NCBI RefSeq assembly: GCF_002024165.1
Contig: NZ_MWQN01000003.1
Span: 558,001 to 622,000, forward strand
DNA: 64,000 bases
Direction of reading: 5' to 3'
Source of the DNA: Embleya scabrispora
GTDB lineage: Bacteria; Actinomycetota; Actinomycetes; Streptomycetales; Streptomycetaceae
Below are positions 47,601 through 56,346 of this stretch, piece after piece. The first letter of the stretch is position 1; every line of letters starts with the position of its first letter. The notes below the pieces were generated by a model. It ran no database searches. It was given only the letters and a program-made list of their open reading frames with translations, and was not told the DNA's origin. Made by a program: the position numbers and the translations under genes.

Positions 47601-50539
47601 CGGTTGCGCAGTTCGACGGCACTCGGGGAATCCAGACCCAGGGCCTCGAACGTCTGCTCGCCGTCGGCCGCGCCCAACGCGGGCCGGTCCACGACCGTCG
47701 CGGTGTGCGCGAACACCAGTTCGTATACCGCCTGTTCCCGCTCATCACGGGCGAGCCCGGCCACCCGATCGGCCCACACCGACCGCGCCTGCCCGCGGGT
47801 CGCGGCGGATGTGTCGGCCGTACCGCCGACCCTGAAGCGCTCACGCTGGAACGCGTACGTGGGCAGGTCGACCCGACGCGCTCCCGGCCCCGGGAGCGGG
47901 TTCCAGTCGACCGTGACGCCGCAGGTGTACGCCTCGGCGAGCGCGGTGTGGAAGCGCTCGGGACCGCCCTGACCGCGGCGGAGCGTGCCGAGCGCCGAAG
48001 CGTCCGCGCCGGCGTCCTCGATCGTCTCCAGGATGCTGGTGACGAGCACGGGGTGTGCGCCGACTTCGATGAAGACGTCGTGCCCCCCGGCGAGGAGGGT
48101 CCGAACGGCCTGCTCGAAGCGCACGGTCCGGCGCAGGTTGGCGTACCAGTACTCGGCGTCGAGGGTGGTGGTGTCCACCGGCGCGCCGGTCACCGACGAG
48201 CAGAACGGGATGCGGGACGGGCGCGGCCGGATGTCCGTCAGGTCGCGGAGCAGGGCCGTGCGGGTTCCGGTGACCTGGGGAGAGTGCGAGGCGTAGTCGA
48301 TCGGGACCCTGCGGGCCCGGGTGCCCTGGGCCGCGCAGGCGACGAGGAACGCGTCGAGTGCGTCCGGCTCGCCCGAGACGACGACGGACGCCGGGCCGTT
48401 GACGGCCGCGACCGACAGGCGCCCGTCGAAGGGGGCGATCAGCGCGTCGATCCGCTCGGCCGAGACGCCCACCGAGACCATGCCGCCGCGGCCGGACAGG
48501 TCCAGGAGGATACGGCCGCGCAGGGCCACGACCTTCGCACCGTCCGCGAGGGTGAGCGCGCCGGCGACGCACGCGGCGGCTATCTCGCCCTGGGAGTGGC
48601 CCAGCACGGCGGCGGGTCGTACGCCGAAGGAGCCCCACAACTCGGCGAGCGAGACCATGACCGCCCAGAGCGCGGGTTGTACGACGTCGGCCCGCTCCAG
48701 CCAGTCCGCGGACGCCGAGCGCAGGGTCGACACCACCGAGCGGTCCACGTAGGGCGCGAGCGCCGCGTCGCAGTCCGCGATCCGTTGGGCGAACACCGGT
48801 GCGCGGTCGAGGAGTGCGGCGGCCATGCCGAGCCATTGCGATCCCTGGCCGGGGAAGACCAGCACCGCGCGTCCGGCGGCTCGGGCCCGCCCGGCCACCA
48901 CCCGCGGCACCGGTTCCCCGGCGGCGAGCGCGCGCAGACCCGCGACCGCGTCGGCCCGATTGCCGGCGAACACCACACCCCGGTGCTCGAACGCCGACCG
49001 CGTCGCCAGGAGCGAGTGCGCGATGTCGGGCAGATCCGGTTCCGGCCGGTCGCCGACGAAGCGAGCGAGTCGCGCCGCCTGGGCGCGCAAGGCCTGGTCG
49101 GTGCGGCCGGAGACGAGCAGGGGCAGCCCGCCGGGGGCGGCCGAAGCCGGGACTGCGGCGCGGTGGGGCCCGGTCTCGACCTGTGACCTGCTCTCGGGCG
49201 CGAACCCCGCCTCGGAGAGCACTACATGGCAGTTCGTCCCACCCATGCCGAACGAACTCACCCCGGCGATCCGCAGCCCCGCCGACTCCGCCGCATTCGC
49301 CGGCCCCGGTGCCGGCCACGCCGTCGACTCCGTGGCCACCGCCAACCGCAGTTCCGCGAACGGGATCTCCGGATTCGGCTTCGCGTGGTTCAGACTCGCC
49401 GGAATCTCCCCATGGGAAAGCACCAGCGCCGCCTTCACGAACCCGACCACTCCGGCCGCGGCCTCCAGGTGACCGACATTGGTCTTCACCGAACCCACCG
49501 GCAGCACCCGGTCCGCACCGCGCCCGGCCCCGAGCACGGCGCCCAGTGCGGCGGCCTCGATCGGGTCGCCGACCCTGGTTCCCGTTCCGTGCAACTCGAC
49601 GTAGCCCACCCGGGCCGGGTCCACGTCCGCGTGCTCGTACGCCCGGCGCAACACGTCCCGTTGCCCGCTCGTGTCGGGAGCGGTCAGCGTCTCGCCACCC
49701 CCGTCGTTGTTGACGGCGCTGCCACGCACGAGGCAGTGGATCCGGTCGCCGTCCGCGAGGGCGCGCGGCAGTGGCTTGAGCACCACGACGGCGCCGCCCT
49801 CGCCGCGAACGTAGCCGTTGGCGCCGGCGGCGAAGGTGTGGCAGCGACCGTCCGGGGACAGCGCGCCGAAACGCTCCAGGCGGTCGGTGGACCGCGCGGT
49901 CAGGATCAGGTTGACCCCGCCGGCGAGGGCCGTTTCGGATTCGCCGGAGCGCAGGCTTGCGCAGGCCGTGTGCACGGCGACCAGGGAGGAGGACTGGCCG
50001 GTGTCCACGGTGAGGCTCGGGCCGCCGGCTCGAAGGAAGTAGGAGACCCGGTTGGCGACCATGCTGCGGTGCTGACCCGTGACGGCGTGAGCCGTGGCCG
50101 GGTTCGGGTCTTCGCCCCCGAGCAGCAGCGCGTAGTCGTCGGAACCGGCGGCGGCGAACACCCCGGTGCGGGTGCCGGCCAGGGTGGCCGCGACGATGCC
50201 CGCGTCCTCCAGTGCCTCCCAGGCCAGTTCGAGCATCAGCCGCTGATGGGGGTCCATCGTGGCGGCCTCGCGCCGGGAGATGCCGAAGAAGGCCGGGTCG
50301 AAGCCGTCGATCGAGGCGAGGAAGGACCCGCGACCCGACATGCCGCCGATGCCCGGACGGTCCGCGGGCGCCGGCCCGATGGTGTCCGCGCCCGTGCGCA
50401 GCAACCGCCACAGATCCGCCGGACCGTCCACGCCGGGCAGTCGGCACGCCATGCCGACGACGGCGATCGGCTCGTGCCGGTGCGGACCGGAATCCCGGTT
50501 CGCGAACGGGTCGTCGCCCGGGCGGTCCGCACCTACCAT
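35690..50539 (-). CDS. Type I PKS, loading module (KSQ-AT-ACP) plus modules 1 and 2
   Basis: This 4949-aa protein starts the assembly line. There is no N-terminal docking helix, as expected for a first subunit. The loading ketosynthase has Gln at residue 182 where the active-site Cys should be (DTGQSSS). Its AT carries YASH (methylmalonyl), so decarboxylation to a propionyl starter is inferred. The loading ACP reads GLDS. Module 1 has KS (Cys near 1212), AT with YASH near 1763, DH ([15 protein letters not shown]), a B-type KR with LDD (GGTGLLGG near 2403) and ACP near 2715. Module 2 has KS (Cys near 2946), AT with GHSIGE but an unusual RASH motif near 3505, DH ([15 protein letters not shown]), ER (GGVGMAAVR near 4288), KR (GGTGTLGA near 4468) and ACP near 4778. 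The tail is Pro/Asp-rich after an acidic docking segment. GAAAGG lies upstream of the ATG. Confidence 0.97.
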   Translation of the reverse strand: MVGADRPGDDPFANRDSGPHRHEPIAVVGMACRLPGVDGPADLWRLLRTGADTIGPAPADRPGIGGMSGRGSFLASIDGFDPAFFGISRREAATMDPHQRLMLELAWEALEDAGIVAATLAGTRTGVFAAAGSDDYALLLGGEDPNPATAHAVTGQHRSMVANRVSYFLRAGGPSLTVDTGQSSSLVAVHTACASLRSGESETALAGGVNLILTARSTDRLERFGALSPDGRCHTFAAGANGYVRGEGGAVVVLKPLPRALADGDRIHCLVRGSAVNNDGGGETLTAPDTSGQRDVLRRAYEHADVDPARVGYVELHGTGTRVGDPIEAAALGAVLGAGRGADRVLPVGSVKTNVGHLEAAAGVVGFVKAALVLSHGEIPASLNHAKPNPEIPFAELRLAVATESTAWPAPGPANAAESAGLRIAGVSSFGMGGTNCHVVLSEAGFAPESRSQVETGPHRAAVPASAAPGGLPLLVSGRTDQALRAQAARLARFVGDRPEPDLPDIAHSLLATRSAFEHRGVVFAGNRADAVAGLRALAAGEPVPRVVAGRARAAGRAVLVFPGQGSQWLGMAAALLDRAPVFAQRIADCDAALAPYVDRSVVSTLRSASADWLERADVVQPALWAVMVSLAELWGSFGVRPAAVLGHSQGEIAAACVAGALTLADGAKVVALRGRILLDLSGRGGMVSVGVSAERIDALIAPFDGRLSVAAVNGPASVVVSGEPDALDAFLVACAAQGTRARRVPIDYASHSPQVTGTRTALLRDLTDIRPRPSRIPFCSSVTGAPVDTTTLDAEYWYANLRRTVRFEQAVRTLLAGGHDVFIEVGAHPVLVTSILETIEDAGADASALGTLRRGQGGPERFHTALAEAYTCGVTVDWNPLPGPGARRVDLPTYAFQRERFRVGGTADTSAATRGQARSVWADRVAGLARDEREQAVYELVFAHTATVVDRPALGAADGEQTFEALGLDSPSAVELRNRINTDTGLRLPTTLAYDHPTPVAVARHLAGLLLDTAPDPERPELETAAEQPTDSDPIAIVGMACRLPGGITSPEDLWRLVAAGGDAITPFPDDRGWDPAALHDPDADPDPGFVSTGYVRYGGFLAGAADFDADFFGISPREASAMDPQQRLLLETSWEVFERAGIDPAALKGSRTGVFVGAMGQDYGARLDAAVDGSEGYRLTGSAAGVLSGRLAYTFGFEGPAVTVDTACSSSLVGLHLAAQALRAGECSMALAAGATVMSTPGMFVEFGRQRGLAPDGRCKAFSAAADGTGWSEGVGVLLVERLSDARRHGHRVLATVRGTAINQDGASNGLTAPNGSSQQRVIRQALANAGLSAGDVDAVEAHGTGTTLGDPIEAQALIATYGRGRSAERPLYLGSLKSNIGHAQAAAGVAGVIKMVMAMRAGVLPRTLHADEPSAHVDWSAGAVELLTRAREWPEAGRPRRAGISSFGISGTNAHVIVEQVAAESVRAVPPPDSRTGALLPFVVSGHGRDGLRAQAARLARFVGDEPDLGPADLASALITSRSLLARRGVVMASDRAELVAGLAALSAEKPLPGVVSGMARSSGRTVLVFPGQGSQWVGMGAGLLDEFPVFAARIAECEVALGPFVDWSLVSVLRSGSGVWQGRVEVVQPVLWAVMVSLAELWCSFGVVPGAVVGHSQGEIAAACVAGALSLADGAKVVALRSRALGVLAGSGAMVSVSLAYADVVALLGPFGERLSVAAVNGPVSVTVSGDAGAVDELVAVCEARGVWARRVPVDYASHSERVESIRDRLLAELADIDPVAPSVPFYSTVTAERLESTALDADYWYANLRRTVRFEETVRLLLAQGFDAFVEASAHPVLTTPIESTVEAAGAEAVVLGTLRRGEGGPERFTAALAEAHVNGLAVDWSPLVGEPASLDLELPTYAFRRRRYWAARSASHGDARGLGQASARHALLGAVVRLGDGRGVLSTGRLSLSTHAWLGDHVVAGTVLLPGTAFVELAIRAGDEVGCGRLAELALEAPLVIPEHGALEIQVVVGAAEADGLRSVAVYARSADEAASDWTRHAVGTLSAGGSAQTASFGSETWPPTGAEPVDLEAFHADLERGGYAYGPAFQGLRAAWRVGDDTYAEVALPDEEAANAGRFGLHPALLDAALHAALSPGGERVLLPFVFKGLTLHASGASHLRVRLSPSGPDGVRVSLADASGSPVAVIEALTLRPIAHDVLAAARPAAEHDLYRVEWVPAGGVDAAFAGAIRVLGADAPDLGAVAADGVPEVVVLPCFADSTADDDRAMAAHRMAVRVSSVVREWLADERFAGARLVVVTRGAVGVSTGSEASALPGLAASAVWGLMRSAATEHPDRFVVTDVDDAEWTAALPSVLASGERESAVRGGAVSVPRLVRHAASPVEAVGRFGDGTVLITGGTGLLGGLVARRIVSRHGVRNLVLLGRRGERAPGVPELIEELAALGASVVVEAGDVADRDVLRGVLDRLRVPLTGVVHAAGLLDDGLVAAMTDDRLHAVLRAKVDGAVNLHELTVGHDLAAFVLFSSIAGILGGPGQANYAAANTYLDALAHARRAAGLPATSLAWGLWGEAGGMTGAMSDADRQRMRRLGIGPLATEQALRLFDAALGSTEALLVPAALDPPALRARAGSGVPAGMLRDLVRAPARPAAAAAGALRSGPAPDQRLGALPEAERDRALAAVIREHVAAVLGLPTDADIVFTATFKSLGFDSLTALDLRNRLNTATGLRLPATLVFDHPTPAALLREVRRELVGTRDAPPTMAPAAPVDDDPIAIVGMACRYPGGVESPEDLWRLVADGRDVVSPFPSNRGWDLAGLYDPDPAASGKSYAREGGFLHEAGQFDAGFFDVSPREALAMDPQQRLLLETSWQVLERAGIDPGTLRGSRTGVFVGVMYHDYASGMRKVPEGVDGYLLLGNSGSVASGRIAYTFGFEGPAVTVDTACSSSLVALHLAAQAVRNGECSMALAGGVTVMATPQVFVEFSRQRGLAPDGRCKAFSAAADGAGWSEGVGVLLVERLSDARRRGHRVLATVRGTAINQDGASNGLTAPNGSAQQRVIRQALANAGLSAGDVDAVEAHGTGTTLGDPIEAQALIATYGRGRSAERPLYLGSLKSNIGHAQAAAGVAGVIKMVMAMRAGVLPRTLHCDEPSPHVDWSAGTVELLTEAREWPDSGRPRRAGVSSFGASGTNAHVLLEQEPEPAFVAEATEVTAGERILAWHVSARSDEGLRAQAATLAAYLDENPELDLAAVASALAGSRAALEERAVVVGSTRAALSGGLDALAAGEFGTGVVRGSVLGAGELAFLFAGQGSQRVGMGRELHAVFPAFATSFDAAAAELDRRLAGHVAHSVRDVVFGAEGTAGLLDETVFTQAALFAIEVALFRLLEFFGLRPQFLLGHSIGEVAAAHVAGVWSLADAAEVVAARGRLMQALPPGGAMVAVQAGEDEVTAALETAGVGDTAGIAALNGPTSVVISGDEEPVLRVAAEFAARGRKTKRLTISRASHSPRMDAMAAEFRGVLEGVTFGPPTLPIVSTLTGRLASAEELTEPDYWVRQVRGAVRFADGVRELRAAGVGTFLELGPDGVLTALVQDCLAAWTGIETGTPDVAAGSVLRRDRPEHEALSTALALAHVRGCSIDWSAVLAPTVHGHLDLPTHAFRRRHYWLDDVAGTPVDAAGLGLVAAGHPLLAATVRLAGADEVVLTGRICLRAQPWLRDHAVAGTVLLPGTAFADLAVQAGDRVDCGRVDELTLHTPLVVPEHGACALQVRVESPAADGRRAIAVYSRDEASGEDGEWTRHAAGFLAETVTDAAFDLVAWPPPGARPVDLDGFYARAADGGYGYGPAFRGLRALYRGRHGELFADVRLPDELRGEAGRFAVHPALLDAALHGLVGADVDAAPTGTMRLPFGWQGLTVHAVGASVLRVRLAPVDGDPDRIVVQAADGTGRPVLSAEALELRAVDRARSSAGSAADSLYSVVWSPVAPPAPDSDRPDPHPDLTIHTCPPIPAAGADLASAVEAAAVRVLTEMRGWLTAASATSCFVVVTRGAVATASGDAVSDLVHAPAWGLVRSAQHEHPGRFLLIDLDPDVDADAADPFEVAGTALAARETQVAVRSGVVLAPRLVRADRDGTLTPPADPWRLDAISRRTLGDLALVPAPEALEPLGSGQLRIAVRAAGLNFRDVLIALGMYPEAGASMGGEGSGLVTEVGPGVTDFAVGDRVFGMFPEAFGSHAVADHRTVARIPTGWSWEQAASVPVVFLTAYHGLVELAGLRAGESVLIHAGSGGVGMAAVRIARYLGAEVFATASRGKWDVLRSLGLDDAHIGDSRTLDFAEEFRAATDGRGVDVVLNSLAGEFVDASLRLTCAGGRFIEMGKTDIRDGDAVESAFPGVVYRPFDLLEAGPERIAVMLGELSALFASGVLSPVPVRCFDVRRAPEVFRFMAQARHTGKLVLRMPVPWDPDGTVLITGGTGTLGALVARHLVAEHGVRGLVLLSRSGMAAPGAAELVCELGALGARVVVEACDAADREALAEVLARIPESAPLTGVVHTAGVLADAPVESMTSEHVERVLRAKVDGAINLHESTAGHDLAAFVLFSSIAGVLGGPGQANYAAANTFLDALAARRQAGGLPAVSVAWGLWGAASGMTGHLGRRDLARMRRSGIVAMTAEQGLGLLDAALRTAQASSAAVRFDLGALRTAAEQGTLPVPLRALARAPLRRAVTAEAHAEPALAGQLAGRSRAERERILVDLVRRHSALVLGHASMDAISSERGFLESGFDSLTMVELRNRLGVATGLRLPTTVTFDCPTPRALARFLDEALDPVPESAPAPLLGELARFEAAFAETPPDADDERESVLRRLRELVWRLEATPNGTAPAADGAGDERPGGFDDVTDDEMFTLLDEELGLDRPGEQPDPWAADRPDRFAPDPPDPSAADRSGPPTPGERGR
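40945..41610. repeat. Homogenised KS-coding tract, modules 2 and 1
   Basis: This matches 46153-46818 in the same gene at an offset of 5208. It covers the C-terminal half of the ketosynthase, from near the Asp-Gly-Ala-Ser-Asn segment to the end. Synonymous sites are shared as well as amino acids. Confidence 0.8.
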
Positions 50540-51035
50540 GTCAAGCCTTTCGGTTCTCGGCCGAGGTCGTCCGCTGTCGGGGCCCGGCGACCGACCCGGT
50601 CGGGCACGCCGGCATCCGCCGGACGGGCGGTCTCACGGTCGACCAAGTCTTCGACCGCTCCCACGGCCCGCGACACCCCTGTTTCCAACCCCTGTGCACC
50701 CCGGCGCCCGCCCCGCCGGGCAGCGGACGCCCACGGGAACGTGCCACCGCCCGGGCCCGCGACGAGGTCGCCGCACTGGACGAACGCGACTGGAAAGGGG
50801 CCGAGTTCGCGGACTCCGGAGGCCGTTTTCGGGCCACCGTCAGGCTTGCGTCGAGGATTCTCCAACGGTCCCGGATTCCCTGTTACCGTGACCGATGCCA
50901 ACCGTTTTGCGAGCCCGGCGGATCCCGATGCGGGAGTCCCCGGCCGGTCGCGCGGTCGGCGACCGGGACGTCGGTGCCACCGCGTGGCACCCGTCGACGT
51001 TTTCGTGTCCCCATCACCGCTGTGAAGGAAGGTAC
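50540..51035. promoter_or_regulatory. 496-bp divergent spacer between the PKS series and its regulator
   Basis: The spacer separates the start of the first PKS gene (minus) from the leader ORF of the LAL regulator (plus). It must hold promoters for both directions, if each has its own. I see no convincing coding frame: the ORFs crossing it are Arg/Pro-rich and lack a ribosome binding site. I could not fix -35/-10 pairs or a clear operator. GAAAGG upstream of 50539 and GAAGGAAGG at 51024-51032 are the ribosome binding sites at its two ends. Confidence 0.6.
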
Positions 51036-51176
51036 ATGGAGACCATCGAGCGCCATCGCCGTCAGCCGCACACGCCCACCGAGTCCACACCGCCCCTGTT
51101 CGCGGAGGTCCTGCCCCCGCGACTCCCCCATCGCCCGGCGCCGGCCGACGCTCGGCACGGCGCGAGCCGCACATGA
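51036..51176 (+). CDS. Small leader ORF coupled to the LAL regulator
   Basis: This ORF encodes 46 residues from an ATG preceded by a very good ribosome binding site (GAAGGAAGG, 51024-51032). The peptide starts METIERHRRQ and is rich in Pro, His and Arg. It shows no signal peptide, membrane segment or family I know. Its TGA overlaps the ATG of the regulator as ATGA (51173-51176). The regulator itself has no obvious ribosome binding site, so its translation probably depends on ribosomes finishing this ORF. The peptide may matter less than its translation. Confidence 0.6.
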   Translation: METIERHRRQPHTPTESTPPLFAEVLPPRLPHRPAPADARHGASRT

Positions 51177-53965
51177 ACGCGCGGGATCGTTCGCACGCGA
51201 CCGCCGCGCTGGTCGAACTCCTCGACGACGCGCTCGCGGGCGAGAGCGGAATCGCCGTCGTCGGCGGCTCCGTGGCCATGGGCAAGACCACACTGCTGGC
51301 CACGTTCACCCATCGGGTACGGGCGGCCGGCGGCCTGGTCCGGTCGGCTGTGGGGTCCGAGGCGGAGGCCGGCGTCGTGCTGGGTGTGGTCGCCCAACTG
51401 CTGTACGAGGCAGCGCCGTCCGGCCCGGACGGCACGAGCGTCGACCGGCTGCTCGCGATCGCCCGGGCGCATCTGGCGGCCTCGCCGCACGGGGCGTCGG
51501 GCAGGTTGTCCGCGGTGGACGCCGAGATCGTGGAGTCGTTGTGTGCGGCTCTGCTCGGCCCGGCCGGGCACCGCCCCCTGGCCATCGTGGTGGACGACGT
51601 CCACCATGCCGACCCGGCCTCGCTCGCGTGTCTGGCCTATCTGTCCCGCCGCATGCACACCGCCCCGCTGTTGGCGGTGTTCGGCCACGGCGACGGCGCG
51701 AACGAGCAAAGCATCGACTTCGTCGAGCAGTTGCTCCGGCTGCCGCACGTACGCAGTGTGCGCTTGGCGCCGCTCGACCCGGATCAGGTACGGGTCGCGG
51801 CGACGGCGGCCGGACTCGGCGCGGACCGGGCGGGGCAGGTGGCGGTTCGAGCGCAGCGGTTGAGCGGAGGCAACCCGCTGCTGCTCGACGGGATCCTCGA
51901 CGACTTCCGGCGCGGCGAACACGCGTCGTCACCGGGCTACACGCGGGCGATGCTCTCGTGCCTGCATCGGAGCCCGCCGCCCGCGGCGGTGGTGGCGCAG
52001 GCGCTGGCCGTCCTGGGCGGTCCGGAGCCGATCGCCCGACTCCTGGGTCTGGAAGCGGGTGCGGTGGCACGGTGTCTGAGCGTGCTCGACGCCTCGGGTG
52101 TGCTGGAGCGGGGCCGGTTCCGGCATCCGGTGGCGGCAGCGGCGGTCCTGGCGGATCTGGGCCCCGAAGGCACGGCGGCGCTGCATCGGAAGGCGGCGGA
52201 ACTGGCGTACGCGGACGGTGCGGACGCGACCGTGGTCGCCGAGCATCTGCTGGCGGGCCGGGGGGTGCGGGCACCGTGGGCGGTGCCCGTACTCGACGCC
52301 GCCGCGTCGTCCGCGCTGGCCGAGGGCCGCAGTACCCACGCGGTCGACTGTCTGCGTCTGGCCTGTGCGTTGAGCGAGGGCGAGGGCGAACTGGCGCGGG
52401 CCACGGTGGCGTTGCTTCGGGTGGAGTGGCGGCTGGAACCCGGGATTTTGGATCGACGGATTCCCGAGCTGCTTCGGGCGGTGCGTGTCGGTGGCCCGAC
52501 GGGCACCCCGGGCGGGGGCCCGGACTGCGGCGAGATCCTGGCCGTGGTCCGGGCGTTGGTGTGGACCGGGCGCTTCGACGCCGCCGGCGAGGTGGTGCGG
52601 CTTCTGGTCGAATCGGGTCGGGCCGCAACCCCCGAGGCGGGACCGGAACTGCGCGCCGCCCGGATGTGGATCCGTTGCTCGTACCCCCTACTGCTCGAAC
52701 TGCTGCTCCACGTGCGGGAGTTCGACACGGCGACGCCGGGCATGCCCGGTTCGACCGAAAGTCGGCGTCACCACGACGCCGCGACGCTGCTCGACTCGGT
52801 GTTGACCAGCGGTTTCGGCGACCACGTGGTGCATACCGCCGAAAGGATTTTGCACGGCGTCCGGCTGCACGGCACCGATCTGGACACCGTCGAGTGCGCG
52901 TTGCTCGCGCTGATCTACGCGGAGCGTCCCGCGTCGGCGCTGCCGTACTGCGACGAACTGATCGCCGCCGCGCTGCAGCGGGGCGAAACGGGCAGCCAGG
53001 CCAGGCTGCACGCGCTGCGTGCGGAGATCTGCGTCCGTCTCGGCGATCTGCCCGGGGCGGTGCTGCACGCGACGACGGCGTTCGACCTGGTCCCGATCGG
53101 CGCGTGGGGCGCGGCGGTCGGCGCGCCGCTGTCCTGTCTGTTGAACGCGCTCACCTCGATGGGCCGTCTGGAGGAGGCGGCCGAACTGCTGTACCTGCCG
53201 ATCCCGGAGCACATGCTCCACAGCCGACCCGGCCTGCACTATCTGCACGCGCGGGGCCGGTACGGCATGGCCGTCGGGGACTGGGAGGGAGCGCTGGCGG
53301 ATTTCCGGGGGTGTGGCGAGCTGATGCTCCGCTGGGGCATGGACGTGCCGGGGCTGATCGCGTGGCGCAACGACGCCGGCGAGGCGTGGTTGCGGATGGG
53401 CGAGCGGGACCGGGCCCGGGCCGTACTGGAGGAGCAGGCGAGCCGCGGCGAGCACGGGAGTTCGCCGCGTACTCGCGGGGCGACGTTGCGCCTGTTGGCG
53501 GCGACCCACGAACCGCACCGGCGGCCGGCCCTGTTGCGTCAGGCCGTCGACGCGTTGCAGGAGAGCGGGGATCGCTACGAGTTGGCCCGCGCGCTGGCCG
53601 ACCTGACCGACATGTACAACGCGGTCGGCGAGACCCGGCGGGCCCGGGTGATCGGCTCCCAGGCCAGGATCATCGCGGACACGTGCGGGGCGGAGCCGCT
53701 GAGCAGGCTGCTCCCGGCGGACCGGGACCGTCCCGACGCCGAGTCCAAGGCACCGTCGGCGCTGCTCACCGACGCGGAGCAGCGCGTCGCCGACCTGGTG
53801 GCCCTGGGCCACACGAACAGCGAGATCGCGAAACTCCTCTACATCACGGTCAGTACGGTCGAGCAACATCTGACGCGCATGTATCGCAAGGTCGGCGTCA
53901 ACGACCGGGCGCAACTGGCCTCGACCCTGTTCACCGGGCCGCACTCGCAGACGGTCGGCATCTGA
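51173..53965 (+). CDS. LAL-family LuxR transcriptional regulator
   Basis: This 930-aa protein has the layout of large ATP-binding LuxR regulators that activate macrolide PKS clusters (PikD and RapH are known members). A Walker A site, GGSVAMGKT, lies at residues 31-39. A Walker B-like site, LAIVVDD, lies at 136-142. The middle is Leu/Ala-rich helical sequence resembling repeat regions of the family. The C-terminal LuxR helix-turn-helix is at about 863-920 (LTDAEQRVADLVALGHTNSEIA, then STVEQHLTRMYRKVGV). Its place beside, and divergent from, the first PKS gene makes it the likely pathway activator; that is inference. No TTA codon is visible, so direct bldA control of this gene is not expected. 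The start is set by the ATGA overlap with the leader ORF. Confidence 0.94.
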   Translation: MNARDRSHATAALVELLDDALAGESGIAVVGGSVAMGKTTLLATFTHRVRAAGGLVRSAVGSEAEAGVVLGVVAQLLYEAAPSGPDGTSVDRLLAIARAHLAASPHGASGRLSAVDAEIVESLCAALLGPAGHRPLAIVVDDVHHADPASLACLAYLSRRMHTAPLLAVFGHGDGANEQSIDFVEQLLRLPHVRSVRLAPLDPDQVRVAATAAGLGADRAGQVAVRAQRLSGGNPLLLDGILDDFRRGEHASSPGYTRAMLSCLHRSPPPAAVVAQALAVLGGPEPIARLLGLEAGAVARCLSVLDASGVLERGRFRHPVAAAAVLADLGPEGTAALHRKAAELAYADGADATVVAEHLLAGRGVRAPWAVPVLDAAASSALAEGRSTHAVDCLRLACALSEGEGELARATVALLRVEWRLEPGILDRRIPELLRAVRVGGPTGTPGGGPDCGEILAVVRALVWTGRFDAAGEVVRLLVESGRAATPEAGPELRAARMWIRCSYPLLLELLLHVREFDTATPGMPGSTESRRHHDAATLLDSVLTSGFGDHVVHTAERILHGVRLHGTDLDTVECALLALIYAERPASALPYCDELIAAALQRGETGSQARLHALRAEICVRLGDLPGAVLHATTAFDLVPIGAWGAAVGAPLSCLLNALTSMGRLEEAAELLYLPIPEHMLHSRPGLHYLHARGRYGMAVGDWEGALADFRGCGELMLRWGMDVPGLIAWRNDAGEAWLRMGERDRARAVLEEQASRGEHGSSPRTRGATLRLLAATHEPHRRPALLRQAVDALQESGDRYELARALADLTDMYNAVGETRRARVIGSQARIIADTCGAEPLSRLLPADRDRPDAESKAPSALLTDAEQRVADLVALGHTNSEIAKLLYITVSTVEQHLTRMYRKVGVNDRAQLASTLFTGPHSQTVGI

Positions 53966-53971
53966 TCCGGA

Positions 53972-54000
53972 GGAACAGGCCGCCGACTCGGGCCTGTTCC
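53972..54000 (+). terminator. Hairpin terminator after the LAL regulator
   Basis: GGAACAGGCC and GGCCTGTTCC form a perfect 10-bp stem with a 9-base loop, six bases after the regulator stop codon. No T-run follows, as is common in actinomycetes. Confidence 0.75.
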
Positions 54001-54137
54001 GAGGCGACTGCGTGGACAACCGCCCCGCATACGTCGGGCGCCCGACCGGCTCCGTACGGTGACCGCGCCGGGCGCTCGCCGGGCGCCCATCGGGTCCGTT
54101 TCCCGTCGACTTCACGGGGCAGCCATGGATCGTAGGG

Positions 54138-54150
54138 TAAACATCGTTTA
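54138..54150. promoter_or_regulatory. AT-rich inverted repeat upstream of the LPFR peptide
   Basis: TAAAC-ATC-GTTTA is a short dyad in an AT-rich island (about 54130-54180) inside GC-rich DNA, about 60 bases before the ATG at 54209. It could be an operator or part of the promoter. The rest of 54001-54208 shows nothing I can name. Confidence 0.35.
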
Positions 54151-54208
54151 TGCGGCATCCGCACGATATGACTGTTGTATCGCGCGCGTGTGTCGACGGG
54201 AGGCAGGC

Positions 54209-54337
54209 ATGTTCAGAGCCATAGGTGACGTCTTGGGCAAGATCGGGAGCGCCATCGCGACCGTTGTCACGTTGCCGTTCCGCGCCTTGGCCCGCCTGTT
54301 CGGCGGCGCCTCGGACTCCGCCCACGGGCGGCACTGA
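54209..54337 (+). CDS. LPFR-motif small protein
   Basis: This is a 42-residue peptide. It has an amphipathic or hydrophobic helix (AIGDVLGKIGSAIATVVT) followed by LPFRALARLFGGAS, a motif I recognise from very small conserved proteins of Streptomyces whose function is unknown. A GGGAGG ribosome binding site lies at 54198-54203, five bases before the ATG. The frame stays open further upstream, but this site and the family length favour this start. Membrane association is plausible. There is no clear link to the PKS. Confidence 0.72.
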   Translation: MFRAIGDVLGKIGSAIATVVTLPFRALARLFGGASDSAHGRH

Positions 54338-54400
54338 GCCGCCGACGGCGGGTGCGATCCGACGACACATGCGATCTGCCGCGGTTCGCGCGGGCGGTGA

Positions 54401-55630
54401 TCAGGCGACCGCCCGAGCGCTCCGCGCCTGCCACGCCCATCCGGCGCCGAGCACCGCGCATGCCCCGACCGTTCCCAGCCCGCCGGCGAGGAACGTGCCG
54501 CGCGCGCCGACGAACGGCAGGGTCAGGCCCCCGAGCGCGGCGCCGGCCGCGATACCGGCGTTGTAGGCACCGGAGTTCGCCGCGAGGGCGAGGTCGGTGC
54601 GTCCCGGGGCGCACAGCAGCATCGCGTTCTGCGCCGCCATGAACACCGGCCCGAGCGCACCGCCCATCAGCACCAGGAACACCACCGCCGCCACCGGATG
54701 GGCCCCGAAGGCGTACAACCCGAGCAGGCCGACCGCCTGCGTGCCCACCGCAGCGGCCAGTGCGGCATACGGGAAGCGGTCGAGCAGTGCGCCGGTGATG
54801 CCCACCCCGACCAGACAGGCGACCCCGAACACGACCAGGAGCACGCCGACCGTGCTCGGGGCGAATCCGCTCACGTCGCCCAGGAACTTCACGATGTAGG
54901 TGAATCCGGCGAACGCCCCGCAGGCGGACAGGGTCCCGGCCGCGAGCACGATCGCGAACCGGCGGGCGTCGGGGGCGGTGGCGTAGGCGGCCTGCTCCTC
55001 CTCCGGCCGCGCAGTCGGCAACAGTACGGCGATCGTTGCCAGGGAGACGAGCCCCAGACCGGCCGGCACGGCCATCGGCACCTGCCAACCGCTGTGCCGG
55101 CCCAGCCAGGTCCCGGCGGGGACGCCGAGGACGAGGGCCAGCGACCCGGCGACGGACAACGCCCCGAGCACCCGCCCGCGGACCTCGGCCGCGAACAGAC
55201 CGACCGCGACCGGCGCCATCACCGCCCAGAACAGCGCCTGGGCGAGCGCCGTCGACAATCGCGCCCCGAGCAGCAGTCCGTACGCGCTCGCCGACGCCGC
55301 GACCAGGCTGGACACGACGAGCGCGGCCAGTACGCCCGAGAGCACATGCCGTCGGGGCACCGCCCGCACGAGGTGCGCAAGCGGCACGGAGGCGACGGCC
55401 ACGGTCACGCCGTAGCCGGTGACCAGCAGGCCGACCGCCGGCACCGACACATGCAGGCCGGCGGAGATCAGCTCCAGGAGGCCCACCGGCAGGTTCTCCG
55501 CCGTGTTGAAGGTGAAGGCGGCGAGCATCAGCGCCGCGAGTATCGCCGCCCTGTGCCACGGAGCCGGTCGTACCGGGCCGCCGAGGGGTGCTCCCGATCT
55601 TGCTCGCATCCGCGCCGTGACACCGTCCAT
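54401..55630 (-). CDS. MFS transporter, probable drug/metabolite exporter
   Basis: This 409-aa protein has about twelve hydrophobic segments, starting with AAILAALMLAAFTFNTAENLP and ending near the C-terminus. It resembles DHA1-type exporters of the AraJ group: an early acidic residue in helix 1 (NTAENLPVG), the loop-2/3 region VRAVPRRHV and GVPAGTWLGRHSGW in the helix 5 region. It should export a small molecule by proton antiport; the substrate is unknown. An alternative ATG at 55756 would add 42 Arg-rich residues and overlap the HxlR gene. The start at 55630, with GGGTGGGG just upstream, fits the family better. It may be co-transcribed with the HxlR gene, 73 bases upstream on the same strand. 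Export of the polyketide cannot be excluded. Confidence 0.85.
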   Translation of the reverse strand: MDGVTARMRARSGAPLGGPVRPAPWHRAAILAALMLAAFTFNTAENLPVGLLELISAGLHVSVPAVGLLVTGYGVTVAVASVPLAHLVRAVPRRHVLSGVLAALVVSSLVAASASAYGLLLGARLSTALAQALFWAVMAPVAVGLFAAEVRGRVLGALSVAGSLALVLGVPAGTWLGRHSGWQVPMAVPAGLGLVSLATIAVLLPTARPEEEQAAYATAPDARRFAIVLAAGTLSACGAFAGFTYIVKFLGDVSGFAPSTVGVLLVVFGVACLVGVGITGALLDRFPYAALAAAVGTQAVGLLGLYAFGAHPVAAVVFLVLMGGALGPVFMAAQNAMLLCAPGRTDLALAANSGAYNAGIAAGAALGGLTLPFVGARGTFLAGGLGTVGACAVLGAGWAWQARSARAVA

Positions 55631-55703
55631 GGCACCACCCCACCCGGCGCGCCGACCCCGCCGCAACCGGAATTCGTCGGGCAGCAGGGCCGAGCCGCGC
55701 CCG

Positions 55704-56255
55704 TCAGGGCCGCGTACCCGCTTCGTGTACGTCGGATTCGCCCGCGTCGTCGGCACGATCCTGCGCCCCGAAGAGCCTTTGCGCGATGACCGCGGTGCCC
55801 GGTGCGTCGCGCCCGCCCGGGCCGGGGAGCACCTCTACCGCCTCGTCGACGAGCTCTTCGCCGCAGTGACCGCACGTCACCGTGGGTGTGCACGGCCGTC
55901 CGCAGCTCTTGTGCACCAGCCGCATCGGGACTCCGTCCACGGCCAGGTGCCGGTCCCCCCAGGCCAGGAGGCTCAGGACGACGCCGTAGAGGTCGCGGCC
56001 CGCGTCCGTGAGGTGGTACTCGTGGCGCACGGGGCGCTGTTGGTAGGGCTCCCGAACCACGAGTCCGGCGGCCCGGAGGCGGTCCAGGCGATCGGCCAGG
56101 ACGTTCGTGGCGATGTCGAGATCGCGACGCAGTTCGTCGAAACGCACCAATCCCAGGAACAGGTCACGCAGCACGAGCAGCGCCCACGGGTCCGCGATCA
56201 GGGCGGCGGTACGGGCCACCGAGCAGGACATGTCCGCGAATCGGTCTTTGTTCAC
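55704..56255 (-). CDS. HxlR-family winged-helix transcriptional regulator
   Basis: This protein is about 183 aa from GTG at 56255, or 175 aa from ATG at 56231. The HxlR signature is clear: CSVARTAALIADPWALLVLRDL, RFDELRRDL, LADRLDRLRAAGLVVREPYQ, then DAGRDLYGVVLSLLAWGDRHL. A C-terminal extension has Cys pairs (CGRPC and CGHC) that could bind zinc or sense redox state. Neither start has a good ribosome binding site, so a leaderless mRNA is possible. The gene is divergent from an NTF2-like gene, with paired dyads between them. It may control that gene, itself and the MFS transporter downstream. Confidence 0.88.
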   Translation of the reverse strand: MNKDRFADMSCSVARTAALIADPWALLVLRDLFLGLVRFDELRRDLDIATNVLADRLDRLRAAGLVVREPYQQRPVRHEYHLTDAGRDLYGVVLSLLAWGDRHLAVDGVPMRLVHKSCGRPCTPTVTCGHCGEELVDEAVEVLPGPGGRDAPGTAVIAQRLFGAQDRADDAGESDVHEAGTRP

Positions 56256-56272
56256 CCGGATCAGGCTAGTGC

Positions 56273-56320
56273 CTTGTATTCGGCAAGTCACTGCGCCTAC
56301 GGTGACTTGCAGAAGACAAG
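56273..56320. promoter_or_regulatory. Paired operator-like dyads in the HxlR/NTF2 divergent region
   Basis: Two dyads share the same geometry, CTTG-N7-CAAG, at 56273-56287 and 56306-56320. They lie 33 bp apart, about three helical turns. The second extends to ACTTG-N7-CAAGT. Between and across them CAAGTCAC (56284-56291) also pairs with GTGACTTG (56302-56309), and CAAGTCAC recurs at 56317-56324. The first dyad begins 18 bp from the HxlR GTG. Operators of this dyad type are known for HxlR-family regulators. Binding by this HxlR protein is inferred. Confidence 0.65.
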
Positions 56321-56346
56321 TCACTGGTTCGAGGCCGGAGGCCGGC

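Noticed and set aside
52688-54370. A 560-codon minus-strand frame over the LAL regulator
   Set aside because: It is antisense to a protein with intact Walker and helix-turn-helix motifs, and its own translation has no recognisable domain.
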